A stretch of 64,000 nt of DNA from Leifsonia sp. 71-9 (GCF_001898805.1 NZ_MKVJ01000002.1:62001-126000), one strand, 5' to 3'; counted from the first letter of the stretch, positions 25,766 to 33,675 are shown. Notes: a model not told the origin generated them from the letters alone. Program-made: numbers and translations.

Positions 25766-27773
25766 ACGCCGCGAGAAGCGCGCCGGCTCCGAGCAGCCCG
25801 GCCGCGAGCAGCCAGGCGGCCGAGGTCGCCGAGCCGGTGTCCGCCAGGCGGCTCGTGCCCGGCGCGGCGGCCTCGCTGCCCGCGGGCATGGTGCCCGGCT
25901 GAGTCGGACCGACCGGATCCACGGGATCGACCGGGTCCACCGGATCCACCGGTCCGGTCGGCGCGAACGCCACCCGGGCCGTCGCGTTCATCGCGCGGTC
26001 GAGCGCGGCCACGCTGATGACGCCGGAGGCACGGGCGGTCGCCGCCGACGCCGTCGCGACCGTGTACGAGGGGGATCCGTCGGCGTACGTCACCGAGTGC
26101 AGCCGGCCGTCCACGTACACGGCGAACGCCCTGGTCGTCCCCGACGAGCCGTCGGTCCAGGTGAGGGTGCCGGCGGCGGCGTCGCCTGCCGTGGCCACCG
26201 GCGCGCGCAGCGCAGGAGCGGCCTTGCGCGGGTCCGCGGGCGGAAGCACCGGGTCGGTCAGCAGCGCGCCGAAGATGCGGTCGAGCGAGGCGTTCTTGGC
26301 CTCCATCGCCGTCAGTGCGGCACCCGTCAGCCCGGCCGTCGATCCCGGGACGATGTCGTTGTACCCGTAGAACACCTCCCCCGTCACCCCCGGCAGCGTC
26401 TGGTCGAAGAGCAGCTGGTTCGGCACCTCGTCGGGGTTGGCCCAGGCCGCCTCGGTCGCCGAGCTCTGCAGATGCTTGTAGTCGGCGTGGCCGATGTAGA
26501 GCCGCACGTCGGTCCCCGTCACCGTGTCGCTCCACCAGCGCGCCAGCTCCCCGTAGGGCGCCGCCGCCTGGTCGAAGCTCCAGTAGATCTGCGGAACGAT
26601 GTAGTCGACGAGCTCGTCCTTCACCCACGCGCGGGTGTCGGCGAACACCGCCTTCGAGTAGGTGGACGACGAGGTCGCGGGCGTGTGGGAGCCGCGCGGG
26701 TCGACCGACTCGTGCTCCCAGATCCCGAACGGGCTGACGCCGAACTGCACCGCCGTGCCGCGCTCGGCGTTCAGCCGGGCGAGGACGTCGTGCACGCCCG
26801 AGACGAGCGCGGTGACATTGTCGCGGCGCCACTGAGCGATGCCGTCGGCCGTGTCCGCGTATCCCGCGGTGAGGCCGTACTGCTCGAAGGTGCCGCGGTC
26901 CTCCCCGGCGTCGCCGAAGTACGCGGTCGTCCGATACGGGTAGAAGTAATCGTCGAAGTGGATGCCGTCGACGTCGTAGTTCGCGGCGACCTCCGCCACC
27001 GAGTCGATCACGTGCTGACGGACGGCCGGCTCTCCCGGGTCGAGGAACAGCGTGCCGTTGAAGAGCAGGACGTGCTCGGGATGCTGCACGGCGTAGTTGT
27101 CCGCCGCCAGCAGGCCGGCTCCGGCGAGCGCCCGCACCGCCTGCTCGGCCGTGAGCGCACGGGCCTCGTCCGCGGTCATCCCGAGCGCCGCGAGCACCGG
27201 CGCCGACGTGATCGCCGACGTCGTCACGCGGTACGGGTTGAACCACGCGTGGTACTCCATGCCGCGCGCATGGGTCTGCTGCACCATCCACGCCAGCGGG
27301 TCATAGCCGGGGTCGACACCCTGCGTTCCGCTGAGGAACTGCGACCACGGGTTGAGGGCGGAGGGGTACCAGGCGTCCTGCGCGGGACGCACCTGGAAGA
27401 TCATCGCGTTGAGCTTCGCCTCCTCGAACCTGTCGAGGATGCGGGTGTACTGCGCCTGGAAGTCGGCTTCGCTCGCGGGCTTCGCGATGTTGAGCTGGTT
27501 GACCGTGGCGACCCAGGAGGAGCGGAACTGCCGCTCCGGCTGCGTGTAAGCGGTCGGGATCCGCACCTGCTCGGCCGACCCCGGGTGGAGCATCACCGGC
27601 TGGGCCGGATCGTACGCGTAGCCGTCGGCGGTCTTCACCCACTTCGACAGCGGCTCGGTGGCGGGTGCGGCTCCGGCCGGGCCGGCTCCGAGCACTGCCG
27701 CGCCGGCGGCGGCGACGGCGATCGCGAGGGCGACGGCTCTCCGATGTGAAACGAACTTCCATGTTGCGCTCAT
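25716..27773 (-). CDS. cell-wall-anchored GH10-like (GHL10/DUF187) glycosidase
   Basis: A 685-residue secreted protein. Signal peptide ends near residue 36 (AGAAPA). Residues ~70-440 match the GHL10 family (MIFQVRPAQDAWYPS, HAWFNPYRV, VDGIHFDDYFYP). A fibronectin-like region and a Val-Asp-Pro spacer follow, and the C-terminus has LADTG, a hydrophobic helix and a basic RGRTPRP tail, that is, a sorting signal of the LAxTG class used by class E sortases. A class E sortase is encoded at 48040. The substrate is unknown; peptidoglycan or cell-wall glycan is suggested by the family. Confidence 0.85.
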   Translation of the reverse strand: MSATWKFVSHRRAVALAIAVAAAGAAVLGAGPAGAAPATEPLSKWVKTADGYAYDPAQPVMLHPGSAEQVRIPTAYTQPERQFRSSWVATVNQLNIAKPASEADFQAQYTRILDRFEEAKLNAMIFQVRPAQDAWYPSALNPWSQFLSGTQGVDPGYDPLAWMVQQTHARGMEYHAWFNPYRVTTSAITSAPVLAALGMTADEARALTAEQAVRALAGAGLLAADNYAVQHPEHVLLFNGTLFLDPGEPAVRQHVIDSVAEVAANYDVDGIHFDDYFYPYRTTAYFGDAGEDRGTFEQYGLTAGYADTADGIAQWRRDNVTALVSGVHDVLARLNAERGTAVQFGVSPFGIWEHESVDPRGSHTPATSSSTYSKAVFADTRAWVKDELVDYIVPQIYWSFDQAAAPYGELARWWSDTVTGTDVRLYIGHADYKHLQSSATEAAWANPDEVPNQLLFDQTLPGVTGEVFYGYNDIVPGSTAGLTGAALTAMEAKNASLDRIFGALLTDPVLPPADPRKAAPALRAPVATAGDAAAGTLTWTDGSSGTTRAFAVYVDGRLHSVTYADGSPSYTVATASAATARASGVISVAALDRAMNATARVAFAPTGPVDPVDPVDPVDPVGPTQPGTMPAGSEAAAPGTSRLADTGSATSAAWLLAAGLLGAGALLAAFTPRGRTPRPVRPGRR
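25833..25847 (-). other. LAxTG sortase sorting motif (LADTG)
   Basis: Codons for L-A-D-T-G near the C-terminus of the GH10-like protein, followed by a ~20-residue hydrophobic stretch and Arg-rich tail. Cleavage would be between T and G. Confidence 0.75.
25909..25957 (-). repeat. in-frame VDP-coding 9-bp repeats
   Basis: About four to five imperfect 9-bp units coding Val-Asp-Pro in the spacer of the GH10-like protein just before its sorting signal. Copy number is likely to vary between strains. Confidence 0.7.
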
Positions 27774-27834
27774 TCAATGAAACTAACATCCGGCTTCGGG
27801 ATGGACAACGCCCGATCGCACCGACGGCCGCGCC

Positions 27835-27840
27835 TAGACT
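27835..27840 (+). promoter_or_regulatory. -10 box (TAGACT), leaderless ohrR
   Basis: TAGACT ends 6 nt before the GTG at 27847. Confidence 0.6.
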
Positions 27841-27846
27841 GTCCCC

Positions 27847-28284
27847 GTGTCCGATGACCTGCTCGCCCTGGAGAACCAGGTCTGCTACGGCCTCGCCGTG
27901 GCGGCCAGGAGCGTGATCGCGCTGTACCGCCCGGTGCTCGAGCCGCTGTCGTTGACGCATCCGCAGTACCTCGTGATGCTCGCCCTCTGGGAGCGCGAGC
28001 CACGGTCGGTGAAGGACCTCAGCGAGGCGCTCCAGTTGGAGCCGGCCACGCTCTCCCCGCTGCTCAAGCGCCTGGAGACGACCGGCTACGTCGAGCGCAA
28101 GCGCAGCACCGCCGACGAGCGCGCGCTGGAGGTGCGGCTGACGCCGGCCGGGCGCGAGCTGCGGGCGGAGGCCGAGAAGATCCCGCACCGCATCGTCGAG
28201 CGTCTCGGGCTCCCGATCAGCGAACTGGAGAGCCTGCGCGGGAGCCTGCACGGCATCATCGAGGCGGCGACGCGCGCCCAGTGA
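27847..28284 (+). CDS. ohrR: OhrR-type MarR regulator
   Basis: A 145-residue MarR family protein. The N-terminus LENQVCYGLAV carries the reactive Cys (C13) at the position of the peroxide-sensing Cys of OhrR, and the block LTHPQYLVMLALWE and PLLKRLETTGYVERKRS are typical of OhrR. It should repress a thiol peroxidase (ohr) and be inactivated by organic hydroperoxides, but no ohr gene lies nearby. Convergent with the small zinc protein gene 12 nt downstream. GTG start supported by the -10 box 6 nt upstream. Confidence 0.85.
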   Translation: MSDDLLALENQVCYGLAVAARSVIALYRPVLEPLSLTHPQYLVMLALWEREPRSVKDLSEALQLEPATLSPLLKRLETTGYVERKRSTADERALEVRLTPAGRELRAEAEKIPHRIVERLGLPISELESLRGSLHGIIEAATRAQ

Positions 28285-28296
28285 CGGCGGTCGCGC

Positions 28297-28524
28297 TCAG
28301 GCGGCGCCCTGCACCTCGGGGCACACCAGGCGGGTCGCGTCGCGCTGTCCACCCGGGCGCAGCACGGTGTGCTCGGTCATCGGCCGGCCGCACATCGGGC
28401 ACGGGGCGGCCGGCGAGCGGCGGTCGGGGCCCTCGGGGTGTCCGGCGCCGAGCTGAGCGGGCCCGGCGACGCGGATCAGCTTCTCGTTCCAGCGCGCGTA
28501 CCACCGCGCAAAGCCACCGGACAT
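28297..28524 (-). CDS. small zinc-ribbon-like protein
   Basis: A 75-residue protein. The C-terminal half has CPMCGRPM, a His, and a second Cys (LVCPE), consistent with a metal knuckle; the N-terminal half is basic with three Trp/Tyr (FARWYARWNEKL). I do not recognise the family. The ATG at 28524 is chosen because GAGGAGAC precedes it. The gene is divergent from the MerR gene, and a 5-bp-arm dyad plus AT-rich promoter sit between them, so expression is probably regulated. Confidence 0.6.
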   Translation of the reverse strand: MSGGFARWYARWNEKLIRVAGPAQLGAGHPEGPDRRSPAAPCPMCGRPMTEHTVLRPGGQRDATRLVCPEVQGAA

Positions 28525-28544
28525 GTCTCCTCGATTCATTAGGG

Positions 28545-28559
28545 CACTAACTAATAGTG
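28545..28559. promoter_or_regulatory. dyad CACTA-N5-TAGTG upstream of small zinc protein
   Basis: Perfect 5-bp inverted repeat within an AT-rich stretch that also contains ATTAG-N8-CTAAT (about 28539-28556). MarR proteins bind such TAG/CTA-type dyads; the OhrR next door is one candidate, but this is unproven. Confidence 0.45.
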
Positions 28560-28567
28560 TAGCGCGC

Positions 28568-28599
28568 TTGACCCTGACCCCGAGGGAGAGGTTTACGCT
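28568..28599 (+). promoter_or_regulatory. MerR-type promoter with long spacer
   Basis: TTGACC (28568-28573) and TACGCT (28594-28599) are separated by 20 nt, with a CCCT-N7-AGGG dyad in the spacer. Stretched spacers with a dyad are the hallmark of promoters twisted by MerR regulators; it drives the merR gene at 28616. Confidence 0.5.
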
Positions 28600-28615
28600 G
28601 TCGGCGGAGGCTCCC

Positions 28616-29014
28616 ATGCAGATCAGCGAGCTCGCCGGCCGGGCGGGCGTGACGGTGAAAGCGGTCAGGTACTACGAGCAGCTCGGTCTCGTGGCCCCCG
28701 ACCGGCTGCCCAACGGCTACCGGGACTACGGCGACGAGCAGCTCCGCGCCGTTCTCGAGATCCGGGAGCTGGCTCAGACGGGCATCCCGCCGGGCAAGGC
28801 CGCGCCCTTCATCGACTGCCTCGGCTCCGGCCACAGCCGCAGCGACGAGTGCCCCGCCTCCGTCGCCGCCTACCGCGAGGGGATCGCCGAGCTCGACGCC
28901 GCGATCGCCGACCTGGAGCGCCGACGCGCGCAGCTCGCCCGCCGCCTGGCCGAGCGCGACGACAGCATCCCGTCGCCCGCGCTCGGCTGCGGCTGCGACG
29001 TCACCGCCAGCTGA
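28616..29014 (+). CDS. MerR family regulator
   Basis: A 132-residue MerR protein. The N-terminal winged helix (MQISELAGRAGVTVKAVRYYEQLGL) is textbook; a helix at residues ~80-115 forms the dimer coil. Cys residues occur at ~72 (IDCLG), ~83 (DECP) and in the C-terminal tail GCGC, so metal or thiol sensing is possible. No metal exporter is adjacent. Its last 14 bases overlap the convergent gene at 29001. Confidence 0.85.
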   Translation: MQISELAGRAGVTVKAVRYYEQLGLVAPDRLPNGYRDYGDEQLRAVLEIRELAQTGIPPGKAAPFIDCLGSGHSRSDECPASVAAYREGIAELDAAIADLERRRAQLARRLAERDDSIPSPALGCGCDVTAS

Positions 29015-30050
29015 GGGACTGGAACGTCGCGCCGTCGGCGCCGATCGTGACGATGGACCCCTTCACGTCGACCTCGCCGGGCGTGGCCGACAGGACCTCC
29101 CCCGTCTCGCCGTTCGCCGCGACGCGGTAGTCGGCGTGGAAGTCCGCGGAGCCGGGGGAGGTGGTCGTCACCGGCCAGCAGCCGGCGGTGGGCGTGGCGC
29201 CCGGCGCGCAGCCGAAGTCCCACGCACCGAACGAGACGGCGGGCGGGGTCGTCAGCTCCCACCGCGCGTTCGTCCACGTCTCGCCGCCGGGCTGCCCGGA
29301 GTCGAGGCCGAACGAGCAGCCCTGCGGCTGCGGTCCCCCGGCGAGGCACGTGTTCACCCAGGCGTTCGTCGCCGCCGTCGCCGCCTCGACGCCCGCCGGC
29401 GTCAGCGTGCTGCTCGCGCGCAGGTCGACCTTCTGCCCGAACCCGGTGACCGCCGCGTCGGCGCCCGCGATCGTGTACCAGGCGTTGCCGGCCGGCGCCG
29501 CCAGCGCGTAGCGACCCGGGAAGGCCAGCAGCTGCTGCGCTTTGCCGTCCCAGTGCAGCGCGGCGCCGCCGATCGTCGCATCCACGGTGTCGTGGGTGCC
29601 CAGCGCGACCGTCACGGTCGAGAGCGGTGCGGGCTTCAGCTTCCAGGCGTGGACGCCGAGCCACCCCACCGGTCCGTCGTCGCCGTGCACGACGGTGAAC
29701 GACGCGGAGCCCGTCGCACCGCCCGCGACGGTCTGCACCTCCACGCGCGCCTGATCCGGGCCGACGGAGCGCACCCGCTGGATGCGGAACGACGACAGCT
29801 GCTGGGAGGCCTTCGCGTACGCGGCGTCGGTGAGGAGCACCTGCGCAGCGTTCGGCTCGCGCCCCTCGAGCGTCATCGCCTCCTGGATCTCGCCGTGCTG
29901 GACATGCGTCAGATAGCGCGACACCAGCGCCTCCGGGCGTGCCGCGTCGCGCGCCGTGAAGAAGAGCGCGAGCGTCGTCGCCCCCAACCCCAGCACGAGC
30001 GCGGTCCCGACCGCGATCAGCGCGACCCACACCGGTCTGCGTGACGTCAT
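29001..30050 (-). CDS. membrane-anchored hypothetical protein
   Basis: A 349-residue protein with one N-terminal membrane helix (residues ~8-30) and a large external domain. A first part (~35-130) resembles a cystatin/NTF2-like domain seen in secreted actinobacterial proteins (ALVSRYLTHVQHGEIQEAMTLEG); the rest is beta-rich with four Cys (NTCLAGG, GCSFG, FGCAP, GCWPV) that could form two disulfides. Function unknown. AAAGGGGGCGCCG precedes the ATG at 30050. Confidence 0.7.
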   Translation of the reverse strand: MTSRRPVWVALIAVGTALVLGLGATTLALFFTARDAARPEALVSRYLTHVQHGEIQEAMTLEGREPNAAQVLLTDAAYAKASQQLSSFRIQRVRSVGPDQARVEVQTVAGGATGSASFTVVHGDDGPVGWLGVHAWKLKPAPLSTVTVALGTHDTVDATIGGAALHWDGKAQQLLAFPGRYALAAPAGNAWYTIAGADAAVTGFGQKVDLRASSTLTPAGVEAATAATNAWVNTCLAGGPQPQGCSFGLDSGQPGGETWTNARWELTTPPAVSFGAWDFGCAPGATPTAGCWPVTTTSPGSADFHADYRVAANGETGEVLSATPGEVDVKGSIVTIGADGATFQSLSWR

Positions 30051-30220
30051 CGGCGCCCCCTTTGCTGCCGCGCCCCCGACCCCCGGGCGCACGAGGAATC
30101 ATACCGAGGGATGACACGGTCCCGACCGCGGGTGGATGCCCCGCCGCGCGCGCCCGGCTTGACTGGATTCATCGGCCGGACGGGGGTCCGGTCGCTTCAG
30201 GGGGAAGCAGGGAGAGAATG

Positions 30221-30478
30221 ATGACGACACTGGACCACCGCCTCACGGCCACTTCGCCCGTCCCTCGGGTGAGCTCGCCGGGTCGCCGGGCACGAGGGGT
30301 GCTCGCGGCCGTGGCGGAGAACGCCTACCTCAGGCTGTTCGCGGTCCTCGTCGTCGTCGCTGCCGGCGCGGCTCTGCTCGCCGTCGGGATCGCGGTCGTG
30401 ATCGATCTGGTCGTGCCGCTGTTCTTCGGCGAGCAGCTCGCCGCGCTGGCCGCGCTCTTCCCGCGGATCGGCGGCTAG
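30221..30478 (+). CDS. small single-pass membrane protein
   Basis: An 85-residue protein: ~40 basic residues, then a hydrophobic stretch (LRLFAVLVVVAAGAALLAVGIAVVIDLVVPLF divided by charged ends, about residues 44-75). Unknown function. GGGAGAGA precedes two adjacent ATGs (30218 and 30221); the second has better spacing. Confidence 0.5.
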   Translation: MTTLDHRLTATSPVPRVSSPGRRARGVLAAVAENAYLRLFAVLVVVAAGAALLAVGIAVVIDLVVPLFFGEQLAALAALFPRIGG

Positions 30479-30504
30479 GGCTGGCCGCAGGCGGCCCGGC
30501 GTCC

Positions 30505-30510
30505 TAGGGT
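30505..30510 (+). promoter_or_regulatory. -10 box (TAGGGT) 6 nt before an ACG codon
   Basis: TAGGGT ends 6 nt before ACG at 30517, in frame with the reductase below. With the window-wide 6-nt rule this marks ACG as the start. Confidence 0.5.
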
Positions 30511-30516
30511 CGGCGC

Positions 30517-31083
30517 ACGGGCCGCCTCCTCTACTCCGTGAGCGCCTCGCTCGACGGATACATCGCGGACGCCGCCGGATCCTTCGATTGGGCCGCGCCC
30601 GGCGTCGACGTGCACGCCTTCGTCAACGACCGCGAACGCTCGGTCGGCACCTATCTCTTCGGCCGCCGCATGTACGAGACCATGCGCGCGTGGGACGACC
30701 TGCCCGCACCCGGCGATCCGCCGGTGGTCGCCGACTTCGCCGACGTGTGGGGCGGCATCGACAAGGTCGTCTACTCCTCCACCCTGCCCGCGGTCGAGAT
30801 GGCGCGCAGCCGCCTCGAGCGCACGTTCGACCCGGCCGCGGTGCGCACCCTGGTCGAGGAGTCGGATCGGGATGTGTCCATCGGCGGTGCGACGCTCGCC
30901 GCCGCCGCCTTCCGGGCCGGGCTCATCGACGAGTTCTCGCTGTTCGTGGTACCGGTCACCGTCGGCGGCGGGACCCCTGCGCTCCCCCGCGCCCTGTCGC
31001 TCCGGCTCGAGCTCCTCGACGAGCGCGCCTTCACGGGCGGGACGGTGCTGCTCCGCTATCGGGTCGACCGATCCGCAGGGTGA
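30517..31083 (+). CDS. RibD/DHFR-like reductase with probable ACG start
   Basis: A 188-residue protein of the RibD C-terminal (dihydrofolate-reductase-like) family. The conserved first strand reads GRLLYSVSASLDGYIAD; family members normally begin with Met right before such a strand. The only standard start in frame is GTG at 30538, inside that strand, which would delete it. ACG at 30517 lies exactly 6 nt after TAGGGT, so ACG (a mutated ATG) is the likely start. Later blocks: GRRMYETM, KVVYSSTL and IGGATLAAAAF. Overlaps the convergent gene at 31031 by 53 nt. Confidence 0.75.
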   Translation, partial: TGRLLYSVSASLDGYIADAAGSFDWAAPGVDVHAFVNDRERSVGTYLFGRRMYETMRAWDDLPAPGDPPVVADFADVWGGIDKVVYSSTLPAVEMARSRLERTFDPAAVRTLVEESDRDVSIGGATLAAAAFRAGLIDEFSLFVVPVTVGGGTPALPRALSLRLELLDERAFTGGTVLLRYRVDRSAG

Positions 31084-31627
31084 CGCTCGGGAGGCCGAGG
31101 CCGCGCCGCAGCTCGTCCAGGGTCACCCCGTGCTCGCCGAGGACGGCCAGCGGATAGAAGAAGGAGTCGAGCCCGTGCGGCGCCCCCGCGCCGAGTGCGC
31201 CGTCCCGCTCGAACGGGAGCGGGTCCCCCGCGGTGCGCGTGACCAGGTCGCCGTCGTCGCCGAGCTCCACCGACACCGTGCGGACCGGCATCCCGCCCTC
31301 CAGGTACGCCCAGCTCATGGCGGGCAGCCGCACGTCGATCATCGCGCGGTAGACGTCGCGGCGCTCGCTCAGCTCGGCCGCGGCGGCGCCCACCGTCTCG
31401 CTGGCCCCGTGCAGCAGCATCCACCCGTTCATCGGCGCCGTGAGGACGACGATCCGGCCGCCTTCACCGAGATGGGGGTTGTCGCCCCAGCTGAACCGCT
31501 CGTCGACGACGACGGCGCCGAGCTCCGCCGCGATCGCGCGCACGGGAGCCGCGGGGAGGAAGACCCAGCTGCCCGTCCCGAACAGCTCGAACAGCTCCTC
31601 GCTCGACGCCGGGATGCCTTCGGTCAC
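31031..31627 (-). CDS. hypothetical protein
   Basis: A 198-residue soluble protein I do not recognise. It has Trp-rich strands (TGSWVFLPAAP, NGWMLLHGASETVG, AMSWAYLEGGMPVRTVSVELG), giving an alpha/beta look similar to actinobacterial proteins of unknown function. GTG start at 31627 is supported by TAGACT (complement of 31634-31639) ending 6 nt upstream. Confidence 0.65.
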   Translation of the reverse strand: MTEGIPASSEELFELFGTGSWVFLPAAPVRAIAAELGAVVVDERFSWGDNPHLGEGGRIVVLTAPMNGWMLLHGASETVGAAAAELSERRDVYRAMIDVRLPAMSWAYLEGGMPVRTVSVELGDDGDLVTRTAGDPLPFERDGALGAGAPHGLDSFFYPLAVLGEHGVTLDELRRGLGLPSVTLRIGRPDSGAAPSRP

Positions 31628-31633
31628 GTCCCG

Positions 31634-31639
31634 AGTCTA
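31634..31639 (-). promoter_or_regulatory. -10 box (TAGACT), leaderless
   Basis: On the minus strand TAGACT ends 6 nt before the GTG at 31627. Confidence 0.55.
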
Positions 31640-31666
31640 CGAGCGGGCGCACGTGTGAACACTGCG

Positions 31667-31681
31667 TGAACGATCGTTTCA
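31667..31681. promoter_or_regulatory. putative MurR/RpiR operator 1 (TGAA-N7-TTCA)
   Basis: Dyad TGAACGATCGTTTCA upstream of the HAD-phn operon. A second dyad with the same layout and the same trailing TGG is exactly 30 bp downstream, the same face of the helix. Confidence 0.58.
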
Positions 31682-31696
31682 TGGCACAGATTTCTA

Positions 31697-31711
31697 TGAA
31701 CAGAACGTTCA
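31697..31711. promoter_or_regulatory. putative MurR/RpiR operator 2 (TGAA-N7-TTCA)
   Basis: Dyad TGAACAGAACGTTCA, extended to ATGAAC-N5-GTTCAT. It lies across the expected -35/spacer of the operon promoter (-10 TATGCT at 31720-31725). Confidence 0.6.
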
Positions 31712-31732
31712 TGGAGCCCTATGCTGCTGAAC

Positions 31733-32500
31733 GTGATCGATGGAAACACCCCCGCCCCGCCCCTGCTCGTCCTCGACTTCGACGGGACGGTGTGCATCGG
31801 CGACGCCCCCGTGTGGGCGTACGCCGAGGCGGTCATCGCGGGCATTCTCGACCACGACGACGCCGCCGGTTCGGGCCTCGACTCCGGGCTGCGCGCCCGG
31901 CTGGGGGCGTTCCTCGACGGGGAGCCCGGATCGCCCGCCTATGCGGACGGCTACGCGGCGGTCGCCGAACTCGCCGCCGGGCATGCCGACGAGGAGCTGC
32001 TCCAGCGCGCCTACCAGCACAGCCGTCGCGAGCTCGCCGGCGGCCGCTTGGACGTCTCCGCCCCGGAGGGCCTCGCCGGGTTCCTCGACGGGCTCGCCGG
32101 CCGGGTCGAGCGGGTCCTCGTGACCAACGCCCCGCTCGACGGCGTGACCGAGACGCTGCAGGCTCTCGGCCTGGCCGACTCCATCGACCGCGTCCACGCC
32201 GAGGCCCGCAAGCCCGCGGGCTGGGCCGGCCTCCTCCCGCAGCTGCTCGACGGCCGCGACCCGCGCACCCTGCTTTCGGTCGGCGACATCTGGGGCAACG
32301 ATCTCGCGGCGCCCCTGGCAGCGGGATGCGCGACCGCGCTGATCGACCGGTTCGGGCACCGCGCCGGGCCGGCCCACCTGATCGCCCCGACCTTCCCGGA
32401 GCTCTACCCGGGCATCGCCGCCTGGGCGCAGGACCCGATCGCGTTCGCCCTCGCCCACCCGGTCGACCGCACCGCCCCCTCCCCCGTCCCCTCCGCCTGA
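31733..32500 (+). CDS. HAD superfamily phosphatase
   Basis: A 255-residue HAD hydrolase. Motif I is LDFDGTV (nucleophile Asp near residue 15), motif II VTNAP, the motif III Lys is in ARKPAGW and motif IV is SVGDIWGND. It should remove phosphate from a small organic phosphate in the cytoplasm. First gene of the operon with a PhnD/PhnC/PhnE-type importer, so it likely acts on the imported compound. GTG 31733 is preferred (TATGCT ends 7 nt upstream); ATG 31721 in frame is the alternative. Confidence 0.83.
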   Translation: MIDGNTPAPPLLVLDFDGTVCIGDAPVWAYAEAVIAGILDHDDAAGSGLDSGLRARLGAFLDGEPGSPAYADGYAAVAELAAGHADEELLQRAYQHSRRELAGGRLDVSAPEGLAGFLDGLAGRVERVLVTNAPLDGVTETLQALGLADSIDRVHAEARKPAGWAGLLPQLLDGRDPRTLLSVGDIWGNDLAAPLAAGCATALIDRFGHRAGPAHLIAPTFPELYPGIAAWAQDPIAFALAHPVDRTAPSPVPSA

Positions 32501-32568
32501 CGACTTCTCCACCGATCCATCGCATCCGCACCGTTCGAACCCACCACCCGCACAGAATGGGAACCGCA

Positions 32569-33594
32569 ATGAAACTCCGCACGACCGCCGCCGCGAGCGC
32601 CACCGGCCTCGCGCTCCTCACCGTCCTGGCCCTCAGCGGCTGCGGCGTGAGCCAGCAGACCGCCGCCGCCGGCGGCTCCAGCACCCCGGCCGCCGCCTGC
32701 TCCGGCAGCGCGGACGACAAGGCCTCCGACCCCACGAAGCTCACCCTCGCGCTCGTCCCCTCCGGCGACGCCAGCAAGCTCGTCGAGACGGTCAAGCCGC
32801 TGGAGGACGCCCTCACCCAGCGCCTCGGCATCCCCGTCAAGGGCGTCATCACGCAGGACTACCAGGCGGCCGTCGAGGCCATCGGCAGCAACCAGGCCCA
32901 GATCGGCATGCTCCCGAGCCTGCAGATGAGCCAGGCGTGCGACAAGTACGGCGCGGTCCCCGCCCTGCAGACCCAGCGCAACGGCAAGAGCAGCTACGCG
33001 GCGCAGTTCTTCACCAACGACCCCGACAAGTACTGCTCCGACAAGCCCGTCGCGGGCGCCAACGGCATGCTCTACTGCAACGGCACCGAGAAGGGCACCG
33101 GCCCCGCCGGGCTCGACAGCATCACCAAGATCAAGGGCGCGACCGTCTCGCTGCTCCAGGCGGCCTCCCCGGCCGGCTACATCTTCCCGGTCGCCGCGAT
33201 GAAGAAGGCCGGCCTCGATGTCGACAAGGACATCAAGACCGTCCAGGTCACGGCCAACGACGCCAGCGTGCTCGCCGTCTACAACGGCGACGCCGAGGTC
33301 GGCACCAGCTACTGGGACGCCCGCAGCGTCGTCGCGAAGGACACCCCCGACGTCGGCCAGAAGGTCGTCGTCTTCGCCCTGACCGACGAGATCCCGAACG
33401 ACGGCGTCTCGATCACCGGCAAGATCAGCAAGAAGTGGCAGACCAAGATCGCGGACGCGATGAAGGACTACGCCGGCACCGAGGAGGGCGTGAAGGCCCT
33501 CACCGCGATCTACCAGATCACGGGTCTCGTCGACGCCGACCCGGCCAGCCTCAAGAAGACGCAGGACGCCGCGGCCAGCATCGGCCTCGGCTGA
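32569..33594 (+). CDS. phnD: PhnD-family substrate-binding lipoprotein
   Basis: A 341-residue lipoprotein: signal peptide, lipobox LSGC (Cys near residue 25), Ala/Ser linker, then a type II binding fold of the phosphate/phosphite/phosphonate class (LTLALVPSGDASKLVETVKPLEDALTQRL divided over residues ~55-85; a GMLPSLQ block; a DAEVGTSYWDA block near residue 243). It holds two Cys (YCSDK, YCNG) that could pair. Ligand unknown. The ATG at 32569 begins the signal peptide; ATG 32557 is possible. Confidence 0.85.
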   Translation: MKLRTTAAASATGLALLTVLALSGCGVSQQTAAAGGSSTPAAACSGSADDKASDPTKLTLALVPSGDASKLVETVKPLEDALTQRLGIPVKGVITQDYQAAVEAIGSNQAQIGMLPSLQMSQACDKYGAVPALQTQRNGKSSYAAQFFTNDPDKYCSDKPVAGANGMLYCNGTEKGTGPAGLDSITKIKGATVSLLQAASPAGYIFPVAAMKKAGLDVDKDIKTVQVTANDASVLAVYNGDAEVGTSYWDARSVVAKDTPDVGQKVVVFALTDEIPNDGVSITGKISKKWQTKIADAMKDYAGTEEGVKALTAIYQITGLVDADPASLKKTQDAAASIGLG

Positions 33595-33675
33595 CACCCG
33601 CGACGACCCCGCCGGCGCCCCGCGCGCCGGCGGGGTCTTCCGCACGACGCACGAAGTAGGAGAAGAGGGAGAGAA

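Noticed and set aside
25909-25957. Short tandem 9-bp repeats as a CRISPR or mobile-element remnant
   Set aside because: They are in frame, code Val-Asp-Pro, have no spacers and lie in the usual spacer position before a sorting signal.
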